From an uncultured Bacilli bacterium (GTDB lineage: Bacteria; Bacillota_I; Bacilli_A; RF39; UBA660), in contig CANRNO010000031.1 in the NCBI GenBank assembly GCA_947632065.1, forward strand, positions 1 through 47,650: a stretch of DNA of 47,650 bases, given 5' to 3'. Shown one piece after another: positions 9,822-20,231 of this stretch. The translations under genes and the position numbers were made by a program. A model generated the notes under the pieces. The model worked only from the letters and a program-made list of their open reading frames with translations. It was not told the DNA's origin and searched no databases. Position 1 is the stretch's first letter, and every line of letters starts with the position of its first letter.

Positions 9822-11089
9822 TATTTAACCTCTAAAGATTTACCTTGTTTACTATAAGTTATAAATTTAGATAGATATCCATCTTTTTTATAACTAGAAT
9901 ATCCACTTACTAAATAAGTATTATCTATTTGTTTTATATCAGTAAAGTAATCATCATAATTTGCTTCTCCATAATGTTCAGCATATGTTTTCTTTAAATT
10001 TGCTTTGTATTTAGCAAGGATTCCATCATATCTAAATACATTCATTCTTTTTGTAGATTCTTTTTCATCTTTTATAGCAGTATGTCCAATAACTACAAGA
10101 TTATTATCTGAATCTACTATTACTTTATTGAATCTTTCCATTCCAGTATCTTTTCCTTTGTAAGTTACCTCATCTAATAAATCACAGTCTAGGTCATATT
10201 TTACTATTAATCCATCTGTATCATAATCATTTTGATCTTCACTTAATTTTTTAGCACCTACTACTATTAATTGATTTCCAACTTTAGTAATACTTGAGAA
10301 TCCTAATGTATCTGTATATTCATAATTGGTAGTTGAAACTCTTTCTCCATCAAGGGTATATTTTGAAATTATTCCAACACGTCCTGCATCTTTTCCTACT
10401 GCATAAATATAGTTTTTATCAACATATAAGTCATTATATAAACCTGATTTTGCTCCACCATAGTTTGATCTCCATATTTCTTTTCCAGTCTTATCGTATT
10501 TTATGATAATTCCTCCACCACGTTCATCTATTCCTAAAACTGAATTTTCAAATATACTTTGACCAACTACAATATAACCATCATCTACTACTTTAATATT
10601 TGTAAATTTAGAATTACCTAAAATTTGTAGTTTCTTCTCAAAAACAACTTCCCCTTTAGAATCATATTTAACAAAAAGTGCTGTTCTAGCAGTATCTTTT
10701 ACAAGAATTGTTTTTGGATTTTTCTTTTTTGCTTTTTTTTCTGGATCATTTTCTTCATAACTTCCTACTACTAAATAACTGTCTTTATCGATTGCAACGT
10801 TTGAAAAAGTACTATTATATCCTTTGTTATATATTTTCTCCCATACTTTTTCTTTTTTATCATTATATTTAGTTATTTTTCCTTTTTCATACTCTTTATT
10901 ATTATCATTATTACTTCCTACTGCAATGTAACCATTGTTTGTTTTTTCATAAGCATTGATACTATCGAAGTAACTTTTACTATTTTTTCTTTGGAAGTAA
11001 GTATAAAGAACAAATCCAGCGTCAACTATTATAACAAGTACACAAATAATAATGACTGCTTTAATTATTTTTTTTGCTTTTTCATTCAT
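9821..11089 (-). CDS. Membrane-anchored beta-propeller-like repeat protein
   Basis: N-terminal TM; repeats of GYIVVGxS...IIKYDKTGKEIW / GLIVKYDLD / GILAKYKANLKKTY. Confidence 0.6.
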   Translation of the reverse strand: MNEKAKKIIKAVIIICVLVIIVDAGFVLYTYFQRKNSKSYFDSINAYEKTNNGYIAVGSNNDNNKEYEKGKITKYNDKKEKVWEKIYNKGYNSTFSNVAIDKDSYLVVGSYEENDPEKKAKKKNPKTILVKDTARTALFVKYDSKGEVVFEKKLQILGNSKFTNIKVVDDGYIVVGQSIFENSVLGIDERGGGIIIKYDKTGKEIWRSNYGGAKSGLYNDLYVDKNYIYAVGKDAGRVGIISKYTLDGERVSTTNYEYTDTLGFSSITKVGNQLIVVGAKKLSEDQNDYDTDGLIVKYDLDCDLLDEVTYKGKDTGMERFNKVIVDSDNNLVVIGHTAIKDEKESTKRMNVFRYDGILAKYKANLKKTYAEHYGEANYDDYFTDIKQIDNTYLVSGYSSYKKDGYLSKFITYSKQGKSLEVK

Positions 11090-11156
11090 CTTATCACCCT
11101 TTCGTGACTATTTTTATTGTAACAAAATTCTATATCTTTTTCAATATGAGTCTTTT

Positions 11157-12392
11157 TTATTTATTTAGAATAACAAGGAAATATTTCTTTTTTCCACGTC
11201 TTATTACTAAGTATTTTTGCTCTATAAACTCATTTTCAGTAATTTTAAGTGTCTCATCTGTTACTTTTTTTCCATTAATAGTTATACTATTATTTGTTAA
11301 AAACTCACGTGCTTGTCTTTTACTGGATGCTGCATTTGTCTCAACTAATAAATCTACGATATTTTTTTCTTCTGTTATTTCTGTTGGAGTTATTCCTTTA
11401 AATGCTTCTTCTATTTGTTTACCATTTAAATTTGATATATCTCCAGTAAATAAAGTTTTACTTATTTTTTCTGCTTCAAGAAATGCCTCTTCTCCACGAA
11501 TATCAGTTATTATTTCACGTGCTAGAGCAATATGTGCTTCTCTTAAATGTGGATTTTCTTTATGTTTTTGTTCAAGTTCTTTAATTTCTTCTGGTGTTAA
11601 GAAGGTAAATATTTTTAGATAATCTATTACCATTTCATCATCAACATTAATTAAATATTGATATAGTTCATAACTAGTTGTTTTATTTGGATCTAACCAT
11701 AAAGCATTCCCTTCGCTTTTTCCAAATTTATTTCCATATTTATCTACAACTAAAGGCATAGTAAAACCATAAGCATCTTTTCCTGTTTTCTTCTTTATAA
11801 GTTCAAGTCCTGTAGTAATATTTCCCCATTGGTCTGATCCTTCTACTTGTAAAATACAATTTTTAGTTTCTAATAGATGTAGGAAATCATATCCTTGTAT
11901 TAAGGTATATGAAAATTCTGCGAAAGTAATACCTGTTTCAAGTCTTCTATTAATTATATCTTTATCTAACATATAATTAACATTTATGTATTTACCTATA
12001 TCTCTTAGAAATTCTAAGAAACTATAGTCTTTCATCCAATCGTAGTTATTTACTATTTCTACATTTCCACCAAATATATTTTCTACTTGTTTTTTTATAG
12101 CTTCATAGTTTTTTTCTACTTCTTTTTTATCTATTATTTCTCTTTCTGCGGTAGGACGTGGATCTCCTATTAATCCTGTTGCTCCTCCAATTAGTAATAG
12201 AGGATGATGTCCATGTTTAGCAAGTCTTTTAGCAGTTACTAATGATGAATAATGTCCTAGATGTAGACTATCTGCGGTTGGGTCTGTTCCCCAATAAAAA
12301 GTAACTTTTTCATTATTTAGTTTATCTTCTAAATCTTCTCCTGCGATATCCTTTATTAATCCTCTCCATTTTAATTCTTCAAAAAAATTCAT
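11157..12392 (-). CDS. tyrS: Tyrosyl-tRNA synthetase
   Basis: WGTDPTADSLHLGH, QGYDFLHL, GSDQWGNITTGLELI, KFGKSEGNALWL (KMSKS-like), C-terminal S4-like domain. Confidence 0.97.
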   Translation of the reverse strand: MNFFEELKWRGLIKDIAGEDLEDKLNNEKVTFYWGTDPTADSLHLGHYSSLVTAKRLAKHGHHPLLLIGGATGLIGDPRPTAEREIIDKKEVEKNYEAIKKQVENIFGGNVEIVNNYDWMKDYSFLEFLRDIGKYINVNYMLDKDIINRRLETGITFAEFSYTLIQGYDFLHLLETKNCILQVEGSDQWGNITTGLELIKKKTGKDAYGFTMPLVVDKYGNKFGKSEGNALWLDPNKTTSYELYQYLINVDDEMVIDYLKIFTFLTPEEIKELEQKHKENPHLREAHIALAREIITDIRGEEAFLEAEKISKTLFTGDISNLNGKQIEEAFKGITPTEITEEKNIVDLLVETNAASSKRQAREFLTNNSITINGKKVTDETLKITENEFIEQKYLVIRRGKKKYFLVILNK

Positions 12393-12408
12393 TTTTATCA
12401 CCCTTTCC

Positions 12409-12645
12409 TTAAAAATTAAAAAATGTTCTCATGTATAAGGACGAATTTACTCGCGGTACCACCTTATTTCATGAAGAACATGCACTCTTTTTGTTAACGC
12501 CAACAACGTCTTTTCTCATAATTTGTATTTCAAAAAATATTCTCTTTTAGTTTTCACCAACCACTAAATCTCTTACTTTAAAAAATATTTTTCTACTTGT
12601 AATTAATCACAGAAAAGTAAATTATGCACTTAATATAACAAATTT
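12409..12645 (-). promoter_or_regulatory. T-box leader of tyrS (specifier UAC, Tyr)
   Basis: Minus strand GGTTGGTGAAAAC, GAAATACAAA specifier loop (UAC at 12525-12527), T-box AAGGTGGTACCGCGAGTAAATTCGTCCTT, and terminator ATGTTCTTCATG...CATGAGAACATTTTTT. Confidence 0.95.
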
Positions 12646-12668
12646 AGAAAAAAAAGTAAACATTATAT

Positions 12669-13070
12669 TTACTTTATTTCTGCATTTTCTAATCTTTTTG
12701 TAACTTCTTTTGTTACATCAATTGCTTTAAGTCTTAACTCATCAGCAGCTTTTCTAACTAATGGTGTTCCTTTAACTTTAGCAAGCTCTACTAATTTTTC
12801 TGTTTCTTTTTTTATTTCATTTCCTGTAACTTTCGCTTTTTCTAATACTGTTTCGCGATCTAGGTTAGATATTTCTTGTTTTATTGTTTCAAATCTAGCC
12901 ATTAAATCTTCTTTTAGTTCTTCTTTATCTACATCTTCTATTTGTTTTTTTAAATTTTTTAATTTTTCTTTAATATCTTCTCTTGTTTCACTACCTTTTT
13001 TAGGTGCGAATAATACTCCTAATCCTAGACCTGCTAGGGCTCCTAAAACAAAATTTCTTTTTTTACTCAT
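12669..13070 (-). CDS. YtxH domain-containing protein
   Basis: NFVLGALAGLGLGVLFAPKKGSETREDIKEKL is the YtxH signature. Confidence 0.88.
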   Translation of the reverse strand: MSKKRNFVLGALAGLGLGVLFAPKKGSETREDIKEKLKNLKKQIEDVDKEELKEDLMARFETIKQEISNLDRETVLEKAKVTGNEIKKETEKLVELAKVKGTPLVRKAADELRLKAIDVTKEVTKRLENAEIK

Positions 13071-13347
13071 CTTCATCCACCTTTCTCTTCCTATTTACTA
13101 AACTAATTATCAAATTTGAAACACTATTTATTATCTTTTCACTTATAAGTGAGATTCCATCTGTTGTTTTATCTATTACTGAAAATAGATTATCTAAAGA
13201 TGATACTTTATCATTTATATCATCAGTTAACCTATTTATTTTATCAAGTAATTCTATTGTACGAATTCCTAATATTATTAATACTATCAATAATATTATT
13301 CCAAAAATATATAATAATACTGGTAATAATATATTCAAAAATTCCAT
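13063..13347 (-). CDS. DUF948-like small membrane protein
   Basis: N-terminal TM, helix with LLDKINRLTDDINDKVSSLDNLFSVID; overlaps the YtxH gene. Confidence 0.6.
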   Translation of the reverse strand: MEFLNILLPVLLYIFGIILLIVLIILGIRTIELLDKINRLTDDINDKVSSLDNLFSVIDKTTDGISLISEKIINSVSNLIISLVNRKRKVDEDE

Positions 13348-13362
13348 TTATATCACCCTTTT

Positions 13363-14439
13363 CTATTCTTTTTCATACATTGAATCTATTAAATCGAATA
13401 GATTTTCATCATCTGATTTAGTTTTTTCTAATTCTTCATCTATTTGTGGTTGTTCTGGTGGAGTCATTACTTCATTTTCTTTTTCAATTTTATCTGTCAT
13501 TTCTTTGTTTTCTACAACTCTTCTACCTGTTGCTTTTTCTTTACTAACATCAATATAATCATTGTTATATTCAAGTCCTAAATCTTGAAAGTATTCTTCT
13601 GCATCTCCTACTGTAACTTTTGATACTGATGGAGTTTTTACTTTATCTGTTAAATCTAATAAATCATTAGTATCATCTGCATTTATATCTTCTTCTATTT
13701 CAGAAGTATCAAAAGCATCTTCTACATCAAACATATCTTCTTCTTTTGTAATTCCATATGCTCTATTTCTTACTTCATCAATATCTAAATGTTCTGTTTT
13801 GAAAGTTGGCATTCTAACTTCTGTTTTAGGAGTTATTTCTTCTTTTTGATAATTTTCATTTAATACACCATATATTGGTGAAATAATTGGTGATGGTTTA
13901 AAGGTACTTTTTGCAGGTTTAGATTCATATACATGTGAACTATTATACTCTTTTTCAAACCCAAAAGTTTCTTCTTTTTTACCTCCACTATAAAGTGGTT
14001 TTTCTTCTTTTCTTTTTACAGTATCCATTACTTTTTTAGCAACATTATTAAATTTTGGTTCTACTTTCTTTTGTGGTTTTGGAGCATCATATGTAAAATC
14101 ATCATCTAAAATTTCTTGAAATTTAAATTCACTATTTCCTTTTAAATTGTTTCTATCTTCTTCAAAATCTTCTAGTGTTTCTTCTACTTCTTCTATAACT
14201 GGTTTAGGCTGAGGTTTTTCATGAGGAGTAGCTATCTTTTTTACTATTGGTTTTTCTTCCTCTTCTCTAAATTCTTCTCTTGCTCTTTCTCTTCCTTTTT
14301 TCTTTATTTGTTCTATGTCTTTATTTTTTTCTTTTCTAAACTTTCTTTCTTTTTTCTTTTTTTCTTTTACTGGTTTTTCTTCTACTTCGACATATTCTTC
14401 TTCAAACAGCGCATTTTTTAATTTCTCCATTAGTTTCAT
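13363..14439 (-). CDS. Hypothetical acidic/charged low-complexity protein
   Basis: Long ORF with SD AAGAGGTG; Lys/Glu-rich N-terminus. Confidence 0.6.
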   Translation of the reverse strand: MKLMEKLKNALFEEEYVEVEEKPVKEKKKKERKFRKEKNKDIEQIKKKGRERAREEFREEEEKPIVKKIATPHEKPQPKPVIEEVEETLEDFEEDRNNLKGNSEFKFQEILDDDFTYDAPKPQKKVEPKFNNVAKKVMDTVKRKEEKPLYSGGKKEETFGFEKEYNSSHVYESKPAKSTFKPSPIISPIYGVLNENYQKEEITPKTEVRMPTFKTEHLDIDEVRNRAYGITKEEDMFDVEDAFDTSEIEEDINADDTNDLLDLTDKVKTPSVSKVTVGDAEEYFQDLGLEYNNDYIDVSKEKATGRRVVENKEMTDKIEKENEVMTPPEQPQIDEELEKTKSDDENLFDLIDSMYEKE

Positions 14440-14457
14440 ATTAGCACCTCTTTCTTG

Positions 14458-15132
14458 TTATTCGTCAGTATCTATTTTTAAATTTTCCTCATCATTTGCT
14501 TTTATATCTTTTTCTGCTTCGCTTTCATATTCACTAACATAATCTAGGAAGTCTGAATTTTTATTCTTAGATTTGGAAATACTGAATTTTTCTTCTTGAT
14601 AACTTAGTTTACCTGTTCCAATTAAAGTTTTTAATACTTTTCGATTATATTTAACGTTTGATAGCATATAACATATATTAACAACTGCACTATCTAAATT
14701 CTTTGATGGAACATATGCTTCTATTTTCATATAATTATATACTGCTTCAATAAAATATTTATCTTTTACTTGTCTTATTTCAAAATAACCAAATTTTGAT
14801 TTGTCTTTTAATTTTTTTGATAAGTATAAGTTATCATTTTCTTTATATTTACTTTTTACTTTATGATAAAAACTTACCGCATCCACATATACGTAGTACT
14901 TGTTGTTATAACGATCTTTAAATTGTTGATTGTATTCTTCTTTTCCTACATATTTCATACCTTTTGGAACATAGTATTTATATCCTTCAAAATTTGCGTT
15001 GTATATTCTTTTAGAATTGTATAATATCTGCTCGATAGTTTTATTATAGTCACCTGTGTTAATAACATAAACATTACTACATCCAGTAACAATAAACAAT
15101 AAAACAGAGAGTAAAACAATTAATTTTTTCAT
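14458..15132 (-). CDS. Hypothetical lipoprotein
   Basis: MKKLIVLLSVLLFIVTGCSN lipobox. Confidence 0.7.
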   Translation of the reverse strand: MKKLIVLLSVLLFIVTGCSNVYVINTGDYNKTIEQILYNSKRIYNANFEGYKYYVPKGMKYVGKEEYNQQFKDRYNNKYYVYVDAVSFYHKVKSKYKENDNLYLSKKLKDKSKFGYFEIRQVKDKYFIEAVYNYMKIEAYVPSKNLDSAVVNICYMLSNVKYNRKVLKTLIGTGKLSYQEEKFSISKSKNKNSDFLDYVSEYESEAEKDIKANDEENLKIDTDE

Positions 15133-15196
15133 ATTTCACCTACTCTTCTATTATTATAACAAACTTTTTATAAAATCAAAATGTTTTTTGTATAAT

Positions 15197-15826
15197 TTAC
15201 TTTTTTTGAATGGCTTTAAGCTCATAAATTGGCTTGTTTTGAGATACAAATTTATCTTCATATTCTGTTGTGATAATATTTTCTTTTGTTTTATGTAAGT
15301 CTAGTGATACATCTGTCAATATGTAACCTTCTTTACTTAAAGTTTCTATTGAGTATGCGAATAAATCACTATTATCTGTACGAAGATTTATTATTTTTTC
15401 TCCTTTAAAACAAGAATCATATTTTTTTAATAAATTTTTACTTGTTAGTCTTCTTTTATGATGTCTTACTTTAGGCCATGGATCTGAAAAATTAAGATAA
15501 ATTCTTTCTATTTCTTCTTTAAAAACTTCTTCTATATCTTTAGCATCCAATCTTGTAATATATAAGTTATCTAAATTTTCATCCATTCTTTTTAATGCTT
15601 TTGCAAGTATATTATCAAATTTTTCTATACCAATAAAATTGATGTTTGGATATTTTTTGGCCATTTCTCTTATAAATTTTCCTTTTCCCATTCCTATTTC
15701 AATATAAATGGGATTATCGTTTTCAAATAATTCTTTCCATCTACCTTTATAGTCTTTTGGATTGTCTATAAACTTATTGGAATTTTTTATTATTTCTTCT
15801 TTGTTTTTTAAATTTCTAGTTCGCAA
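15197..15826 (-). CDS. trmB: tRNA (guanine-N7-)-methyltransferase TrmB
   Basis: YIEIGMGKGKFI, NFIGIEKFDN, YLNFSDPWPKVRHHKRRLT; likely TTG start (MRTRNLKNKEE). Confidence 0.95.
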   Translation of the reverse strand: MRTRNLKNKEEIIKNSNKFIDNPKDYKGRWKELFENDNPIYIEIGMGKGKFIREMAKKYPNINFIGIEKFDNILAKALKRMDENLDNLYITRLDAKDIEEVFKEEIERIYLNFSDPWPKVRHHKRRLTSKNLLKKYDSCFKGEKIINLRTDNSDLFAYSIETLSKEGYILTDVSLDLHKTKENIITTEYEDKFVSQNKPIYELKAIQKK

Positions 15827-15905
15827 CTTTCCCACCTCTTGTCTTTATATTTTATCACAAATATTATCTGTTGCATATAATATTATAAAGTTAAGGAGAA
15901 TTTTT

Positions 15906-16124
15906 ATGAATCAACAGTCTTATCCATATATGCCTTTTTTTCAAATGGGACAGTTGCCTTTTATGCAAAATCAAAATAATGATTTAATAAATAGAATAGA
16001 AAGACTTGAAAGAGAAATAAAAAGGCTTGAAAGTAGAGTTTATCGTTTAGAAAAAGATAATATAGATACTTCTACATCTCTTTGTAAGGAATATGTTAAT
16101 GATGATGGGTTATATATGGTTTAA
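15906..16124 (+). CDS. Small Met/Pro/Gln-rich protein with coiled coil
   Basis: ATG at 15906 behind AAGGAGAA; MNQQSYPYMPFFQMGQLPFMQNQNNDLINRIERLEREIKRLESRVYRLEK; terminator after stop. Confidence 0.65.
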   Translation: MNQQSYPYMPFFQMGQLPFMQNQNNDLINRIERLEREIKRLESRVYRLEKDNIDTSTSLCKEYVNDDGLYMV

Positions 16125-16152
16125 ACTTCCAGTTTAAAAGGGAAGTTTTTTA
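16124..16152 (+). terminator. Intrinsic terminator
   Basis: AAACTTCCAGTTTAAAAGGGAAGTTTTTT. Confidence 0.75.
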
Positions 16153-16229
16153 TTTGTTTTTCTTTTTTAAAATATGGCTTTTGTGTTATACTAATAGTAG
16201 TAATAATGGATAAACTTGAGGTGATTTAT

Positions 16230-17531
16230 ATGGAATTTATAGATAATTTATCAAAGAAGGAATATGAGGAATTTGTATCTAATAGTGAAAACAGTCATTT
16301 TATGCAAAGTTATGATTTTGGTCAAATAAGAAAAGATAAGGGTTTTATTCCTCATTATGTTGGTTTAAAAAATAATAAAAAACTAGTATGTGCAGCATTA
16401 CTTCTTGAGAAGAAATTATTATTTGGTTATTGTTATTTATATTCTCCTAGAGGATATGTAATTGATTTTAATAATAGAGATTTAGTTTTAGAATTTACTT
16501 CTTGTTTGAGAGAGTATTCTAAAAAAATAAAAGCTATTTTTGTAAAAATAGATCCTACGGTTAAACTTCATAATTTAGATATTAATGGAGAAGTTATTGG
16601 AGATTTAGATAATCATGATTTAGTTTCTTTTTTAGAAGGGCTAAAATATAAACATTTAGGATATAATCTTGGATTTGAAAATGAACAACCACGTTTTACT
16701 TTTAGAATTGATTTAGATAAAACTTGGGATGAAGTATATCAAAGTATGCATCCTACTACAAGAAAGATTCTTAATAAAGGTAATCAATATAATTTAGATG
16801 TTTATATTGGTGATGAGGATGATATTGATGATTTTTATATTACTATGAAAGAAACATCTAAGCGTGAAGGAATTATACAAGCACCTATTAAATACTATTT
16901 AGATTTTTATAAAACTTTTAATAAAGATGGACTTAGTGATCTTTATGTAGTTAAAGCTAATATTAAAAAAGTTGAGAAAGTATTTATAGATAGAGCAGAA
17001 GAAATAAAAGAAAAGATTAATAGTTTTGATGAGGATAAATATAAGAATAAAGGTAAAGTTAAAAATAAAATAAATGAGTTGAATAATCAACTTAATAAAA
17101 TTAATAGAGAATTAGAAGAGATTAGAAAAATAGATGATGAAGAAGTTGTTCTTTCTTCTATTATTACTGTTAAATACAGAGACAAAGTTTGGACAGTACA
17201 TGGTGGGAATAATTCATGTCTTATGGGTCTTAATGCTAATTATTTACTTTATTTTACTATTATGAAAGATGCTTATGATAATGGTTATAAAGTAATGGAC
17301 TGTTTTGGAACTTGTGGAATACCTAATCCTGATAAAACTAATCCTATTTATGGTATTCATTCTTTTAAAAAAAGACTTGGTGGTGAATATACTGAATTTA
17401 TTGGTGAATTTGACCTTGTAGTTAAACCTTTTATGTATTTTATGTTTACTAAATTAATTCCTATATATAGAAAATTAGTGAAAATGCGTACAAAAGGAGG
17501 AGGTAGTGATGAAGCTAGTAGAACTGAATAA
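16230..17531 (+). CDS. FemAB-family peptidoglycan bridge peptidyltransferase (paralog 1)
   Basis: FMQSYDFGQIRKDKGF, YSPRGYVIDF, MHPTTRKILNKG, YKVMDCFGTCG...YGIHSFKKRLGGEYTEFIGEFDL. Confidence 0.9.
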   Translation: MEFIDNLSKKEYEEFVSNSENSHFMQSYDFGQIRKDKGFIPHYVGLKNNKKLVCAALLLEKKLLFGYCYLYSPRGYVIDFNNRDLVLEFTSCLREYSKKIKAIFVKIDPTVKLHNLDINGEVIGDLDNHDLVSFLEGLKYKHLGYNLGFENEQPRFTFRIDLDKTWDEVYQSMHPTTRKILNKGNQYNLDVYIGDEDDIDDFYITMKETSKREGIIQAPIKYYLDFYKTFNKDGLSDLYVVKANIKKVEKVFIDRAEEIKEKINSFDEDKYKNKGKVKNKINELNNQLNKINRELEEIRKIDDEEVVLSSIITVKYRDKVWTVHGGNNSCLMGLNANYLLYFTIMKDAYDNGYKVMDCFGTCGIPNPDKTNPIYGIHSFKKRLGGEYTEFIGEFDLVVKPFMYFMFTKLIPIYRKLVKMRTKGGGSDEASRTE

Positions 17532-18729
17532 AAATGAATTTAAAACTTTTGTAGACAAACAGGAACAAGTTACAGTTTATCAAACTAGAAATTTTGGTAT
17601 TTTTAAAAAAGCTAATGGTTGGCATCCATATTATGTTGGACTTGATGATAAAGGTAAAATTAGGGCTGCAGCACTTATTCTTTCAAGAGAAATTCCAGTT
17701 ATGAAAAAAAGAATATTATATAGTCCAAGAGGTTTTGTGATTAATTATAAAGATTTAGAATTATTAAAGATATTTACTAAAGAAATTAAGAAGTTTGCAG
17801 AAAATAAGAATGCTATATCTGTTAGGATTGATCCTTTTGTTATATATAAACAAAGAGATATTAATGGAGAAGTTGTTGAGGATGGTATTGATAATAGTGT
17901 TGTTGTAGACAATTTAAAAAATCTTGGATATACACATTTTGGTTTTAATTTAATGTATGAGACTTTAAAACCTAGATGGATGCATGTTATAAATACTTAT
18001 GATAAAACTATTGATGAAGTATTAAATGAAATGAATTCTAGTACTAGTGATATTATAAAAGCTAATGAGAGACATGGTATTCATGTTAGAGAAATTACTG
18101 AAGAAGAACTTCCTCTTTTTAAAGAAATTTTACAAAAATCTAATACTAAAAGTAAGTTTAAAGATTATCCTCTTTCTTATTTTCAAGAGATGTGGAATGA
18201 TATGCATAAGGATGGAATATTAAAAATAATGATTGCTTATGTTGACTTTGATGAGTATTTAGAAAATGTTTTATTAGAAAAAGAAAAGTTTGAATCAGAT
18301 ATTAGTTTAGAAGAAGAGGAGATTGATACTAAAGAGTTTGATGAGGAAATAGAAAAAATAAAACAATATCAATATGATTATGGTCATAAATTAAATTTAG
18401 GAGTAAATTTATTATTAGTTTATGGTAATGAAGTTTTATCTTTAGTTGATGGGAGTTTAGAACAATTTATGAATTTTAACTCTACTTATTCTCTTCATTT
18501 TGAAGCGATAAAATATGCAGTAGAACATGAATATAAAAGATATAATCTTTATCAAATTATGGGAGACTTTTCTAATAATTTACTTAATGAAGATTATTTA
18601 TTTAAAAAACAATTTGGTGGAGAAGTTGTTGAACTTGTTGGAGAGTTTGACTTAATAATTAATAATTTTTGGTATAACGCTTATAAAAAGTTTTATCCTA
18701 TGTATGAAAAGTTTAAAAAAAGAAAATGA
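17509..18729 (+). CDS. FemAB-family peptidoglycan bridge peptidyltransferase (paralog 2)
   Basis: Same architecture as paralog 1 (LYSPRGFVINY, FKKQFGGEVVELVGEFDL); ATG at 17509 behind AAAGGAGGAGG; overlaps paralog 1 by 23 nt. Confidence 0.9.
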   Translation: MKLVELNKNEFKTFVDKQEQVTVYQTRNFGIFKKANGWHPYYVGLDDKGKIRAAALILSREIPVMKKRILYSPRGFVINYKDLELLKIFTKEIKKFAENKNAISVRIDPFVIYKQRDINGEVVEDGIDNSVVVDNLKNLGYTHFGFNLMYETLKPRWMHVINTYDKTIDEVLNEMNSSTSDIIKANERHGIHVREITEEELPLFKEILQKSNTKSKFKDYPLSYFQEMWNDMHKDGILKIMIAYVDFDEYLENVLLEKEKFESDISLEEEEIDTKEFDEEIEKIKQYQYDYGHKLNLGVNLLLVYGNEVLSLVDGSLEQFMNFNSTYSLHFEAIKYAVEHEYKRYNLYQIMGDFSNNLLNEDYLFKKQFGGEVVELVGEFDLIINNFWYNAYKKFYPMYEKFKKRK

Positions 18730-18748
18730 TTTTATTTCATTTTCTTTT
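18718..18748. terminator. Bidirectional terminator formed by the 3' ends of two convergent genes
   Basis: AAAAGAAAATGA-TTTTATT-TCATTTTCTTTT, 12-bp perfect stem containing the TGA of the plus gene. Confidence 0.8.
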
Positions 18749-20171
18749 ATTTTTGTCTTGTGAATTCTTTATTACTTTCTCCTGTTCTGTCCCTTTCTGT
18801 TCTAATAACTTCAGTATCTGTTCCGATTGGATCTGTATTATTAGCACCTACCATATGAGTTGTTTTTAATCCACTTTTTCGTTGCATTACTTTATCTTCT
18901 TGTATCAAATTATATATATATGTTTTTGGCTTAATTTCTTCATCTTCTTCTGTTGTGATATTAAATAATTTATTATATCTTTGTTTAATAAAATAAAAAC
19001 ATAGTGGTCCAAGTAAAAGAAAGAAAAATTTTAAATCAAAATCCGGAAAAAATAACATTAATAATATTCCTAGTAATTCTGCGATTAATGAAATAGTTAT
19101 TAATTTTTTTATATCTATTGGTATGTTTCCAGTAGTATTTTTATTTCTTCCATTTACAGCTATATAGTAGAATGTATCTTTATTTTTTAATTTATATCCA
19201 TATAACCATACTGGTAAATAGACTATTTTCCAATCTTCACCTTTTACTTCTAAATTCATATTTGTCCATGCTACTCCTCTATCATATTCTTCTAGAGTTT
19301 CATTAGCAGCAAATTTAGTTAAGTTTTTTGTTTTTAACTCTGCGATTGGTTTTAATATGTTATAATTTATATTTCTATTTTGTGAAGTACATCCTCCTAA
19401 GTAATCAGGTTTATATGGAATACTATTTTCTACATCAAATGGTTTTATATTATTAATCATATTTTTTATTGGATCTATGATTTTTTTATTCTGTGTTTCT
19501 TTTTCATTTTCTATTAATAATCCATCTATATAAAAATCATATTCTCGAGATACTTGATAGTCATCCGCATCATATGTTGTAACTCCAGCATTAACATCAT
19601 AATTCTTTTTTACTGTATGTTCTCCTTGACCAGTTAGACTTGCATGAGTAGTTGTATTTATTAATACATAAGGTAAATATGTACACATAACATTTGATAT
19701 ATTTAATCTTTCTTTGAAATCTGTTAGAGCAAATATTTTTCTATCTTTTAAGTATTTATCAATTTCTATTTTGGCTTCTTCTCTTGTTACTGTAAATGGT
19801 AGGAGTGCTCTTGGAGGTGTTGTGGTTTGTACTACATTATTAGCATCTAAAGTACATCTGCACCAATGGCATTTGATCTGACCTAAGTATTTTTTATCAA
19901 TTGTTACTTCTGTATGACAATAGGCACATTTTAGTGTTATTAGATTACTAGTATCTACTTGTCTATCATTATTTATATTTGGTATTTGTTTAAACTTTTC
20001 TTTTACTGGTTTAAATTCATATTGACAAGCATTACAAGTATAATGTCCTGTTTCTTTGTCAAGTGTTAAATCTGTAAGTCCACAATGAGGGCATGCTAAA
20101 GCGTTTTTATCAGGCATTTGTCCTAAAGGTATAACGCTAGTTTTTGAATTGTTTTCATTATTTTCTTGCAT
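18747..20171 (-). CDS. Zinc-ribbon membrane protein of unknown function
   Basis: CPHCGLTDLTLDKETGHYTCNACQYEF and CAYCHTEVTIDKKYLGQIKCHWC zinc ribbons; two TMs near the C-terminus. Confidence 0.7.
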   Translation of the reverse strand: MQENNENNSKTSVIPLGQMPDKNALACPHCGLTDLTLDKETGHYTCNACQYEFKPVKEKFKQIPNINNDRQVDTSNLITLKCAYCHTEVTIDKKYLGQIKCHWCRCTLDANNVVQTTTPPRALLPFTVTREEAKIEIDKYLKDRKIFALTDFKERLNISNVMCTYLPYVLINTTTHASLTGQGEHTVKKNYDVNAGVTTYDADDYQVSREYDFYIDGLLIENEKETQNKKIIDPIKNMINNIKPFDVENSIPYKPDYLGGCTSQNRNINYNILKPIAELKTKNLTKFAANETLEEYDRGVAWTNMNLEVKGEDWKIVYLPVWLYGYKLKNKDTFYYIAVNGRNKNTTGNIPIDIKKLITISLIAELLGILLMLFFPDFDLKFFFLLLGPLCFYFIKQRYNKLFNITTEEDEEIKPKTYIYNLIQEDKVMQRKSGLKTTHMVGANNTDPIGTDTEVIRTERDRTGESNKEFTRQK

Positions 20172-20231
20172 AAAAAACACCTCTCTATTTTATTTAATTA
20201 TATCATAGAGAAGTGTAATATTAAATAAATT

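Noticed and set aside
11074-11622. Plus-strand ORF of 182 aa
   Set aside because: Antisense to tyrS; hydrophobic Phe/Ser-rich translation typical of antisense AT-rich coding sequence, no family match.
13004-14542. Several plus-strand Phe/Ser/Leu-rich ORFs
   Set aside because: Antisense to well-supported minus-strand genes with SDs.
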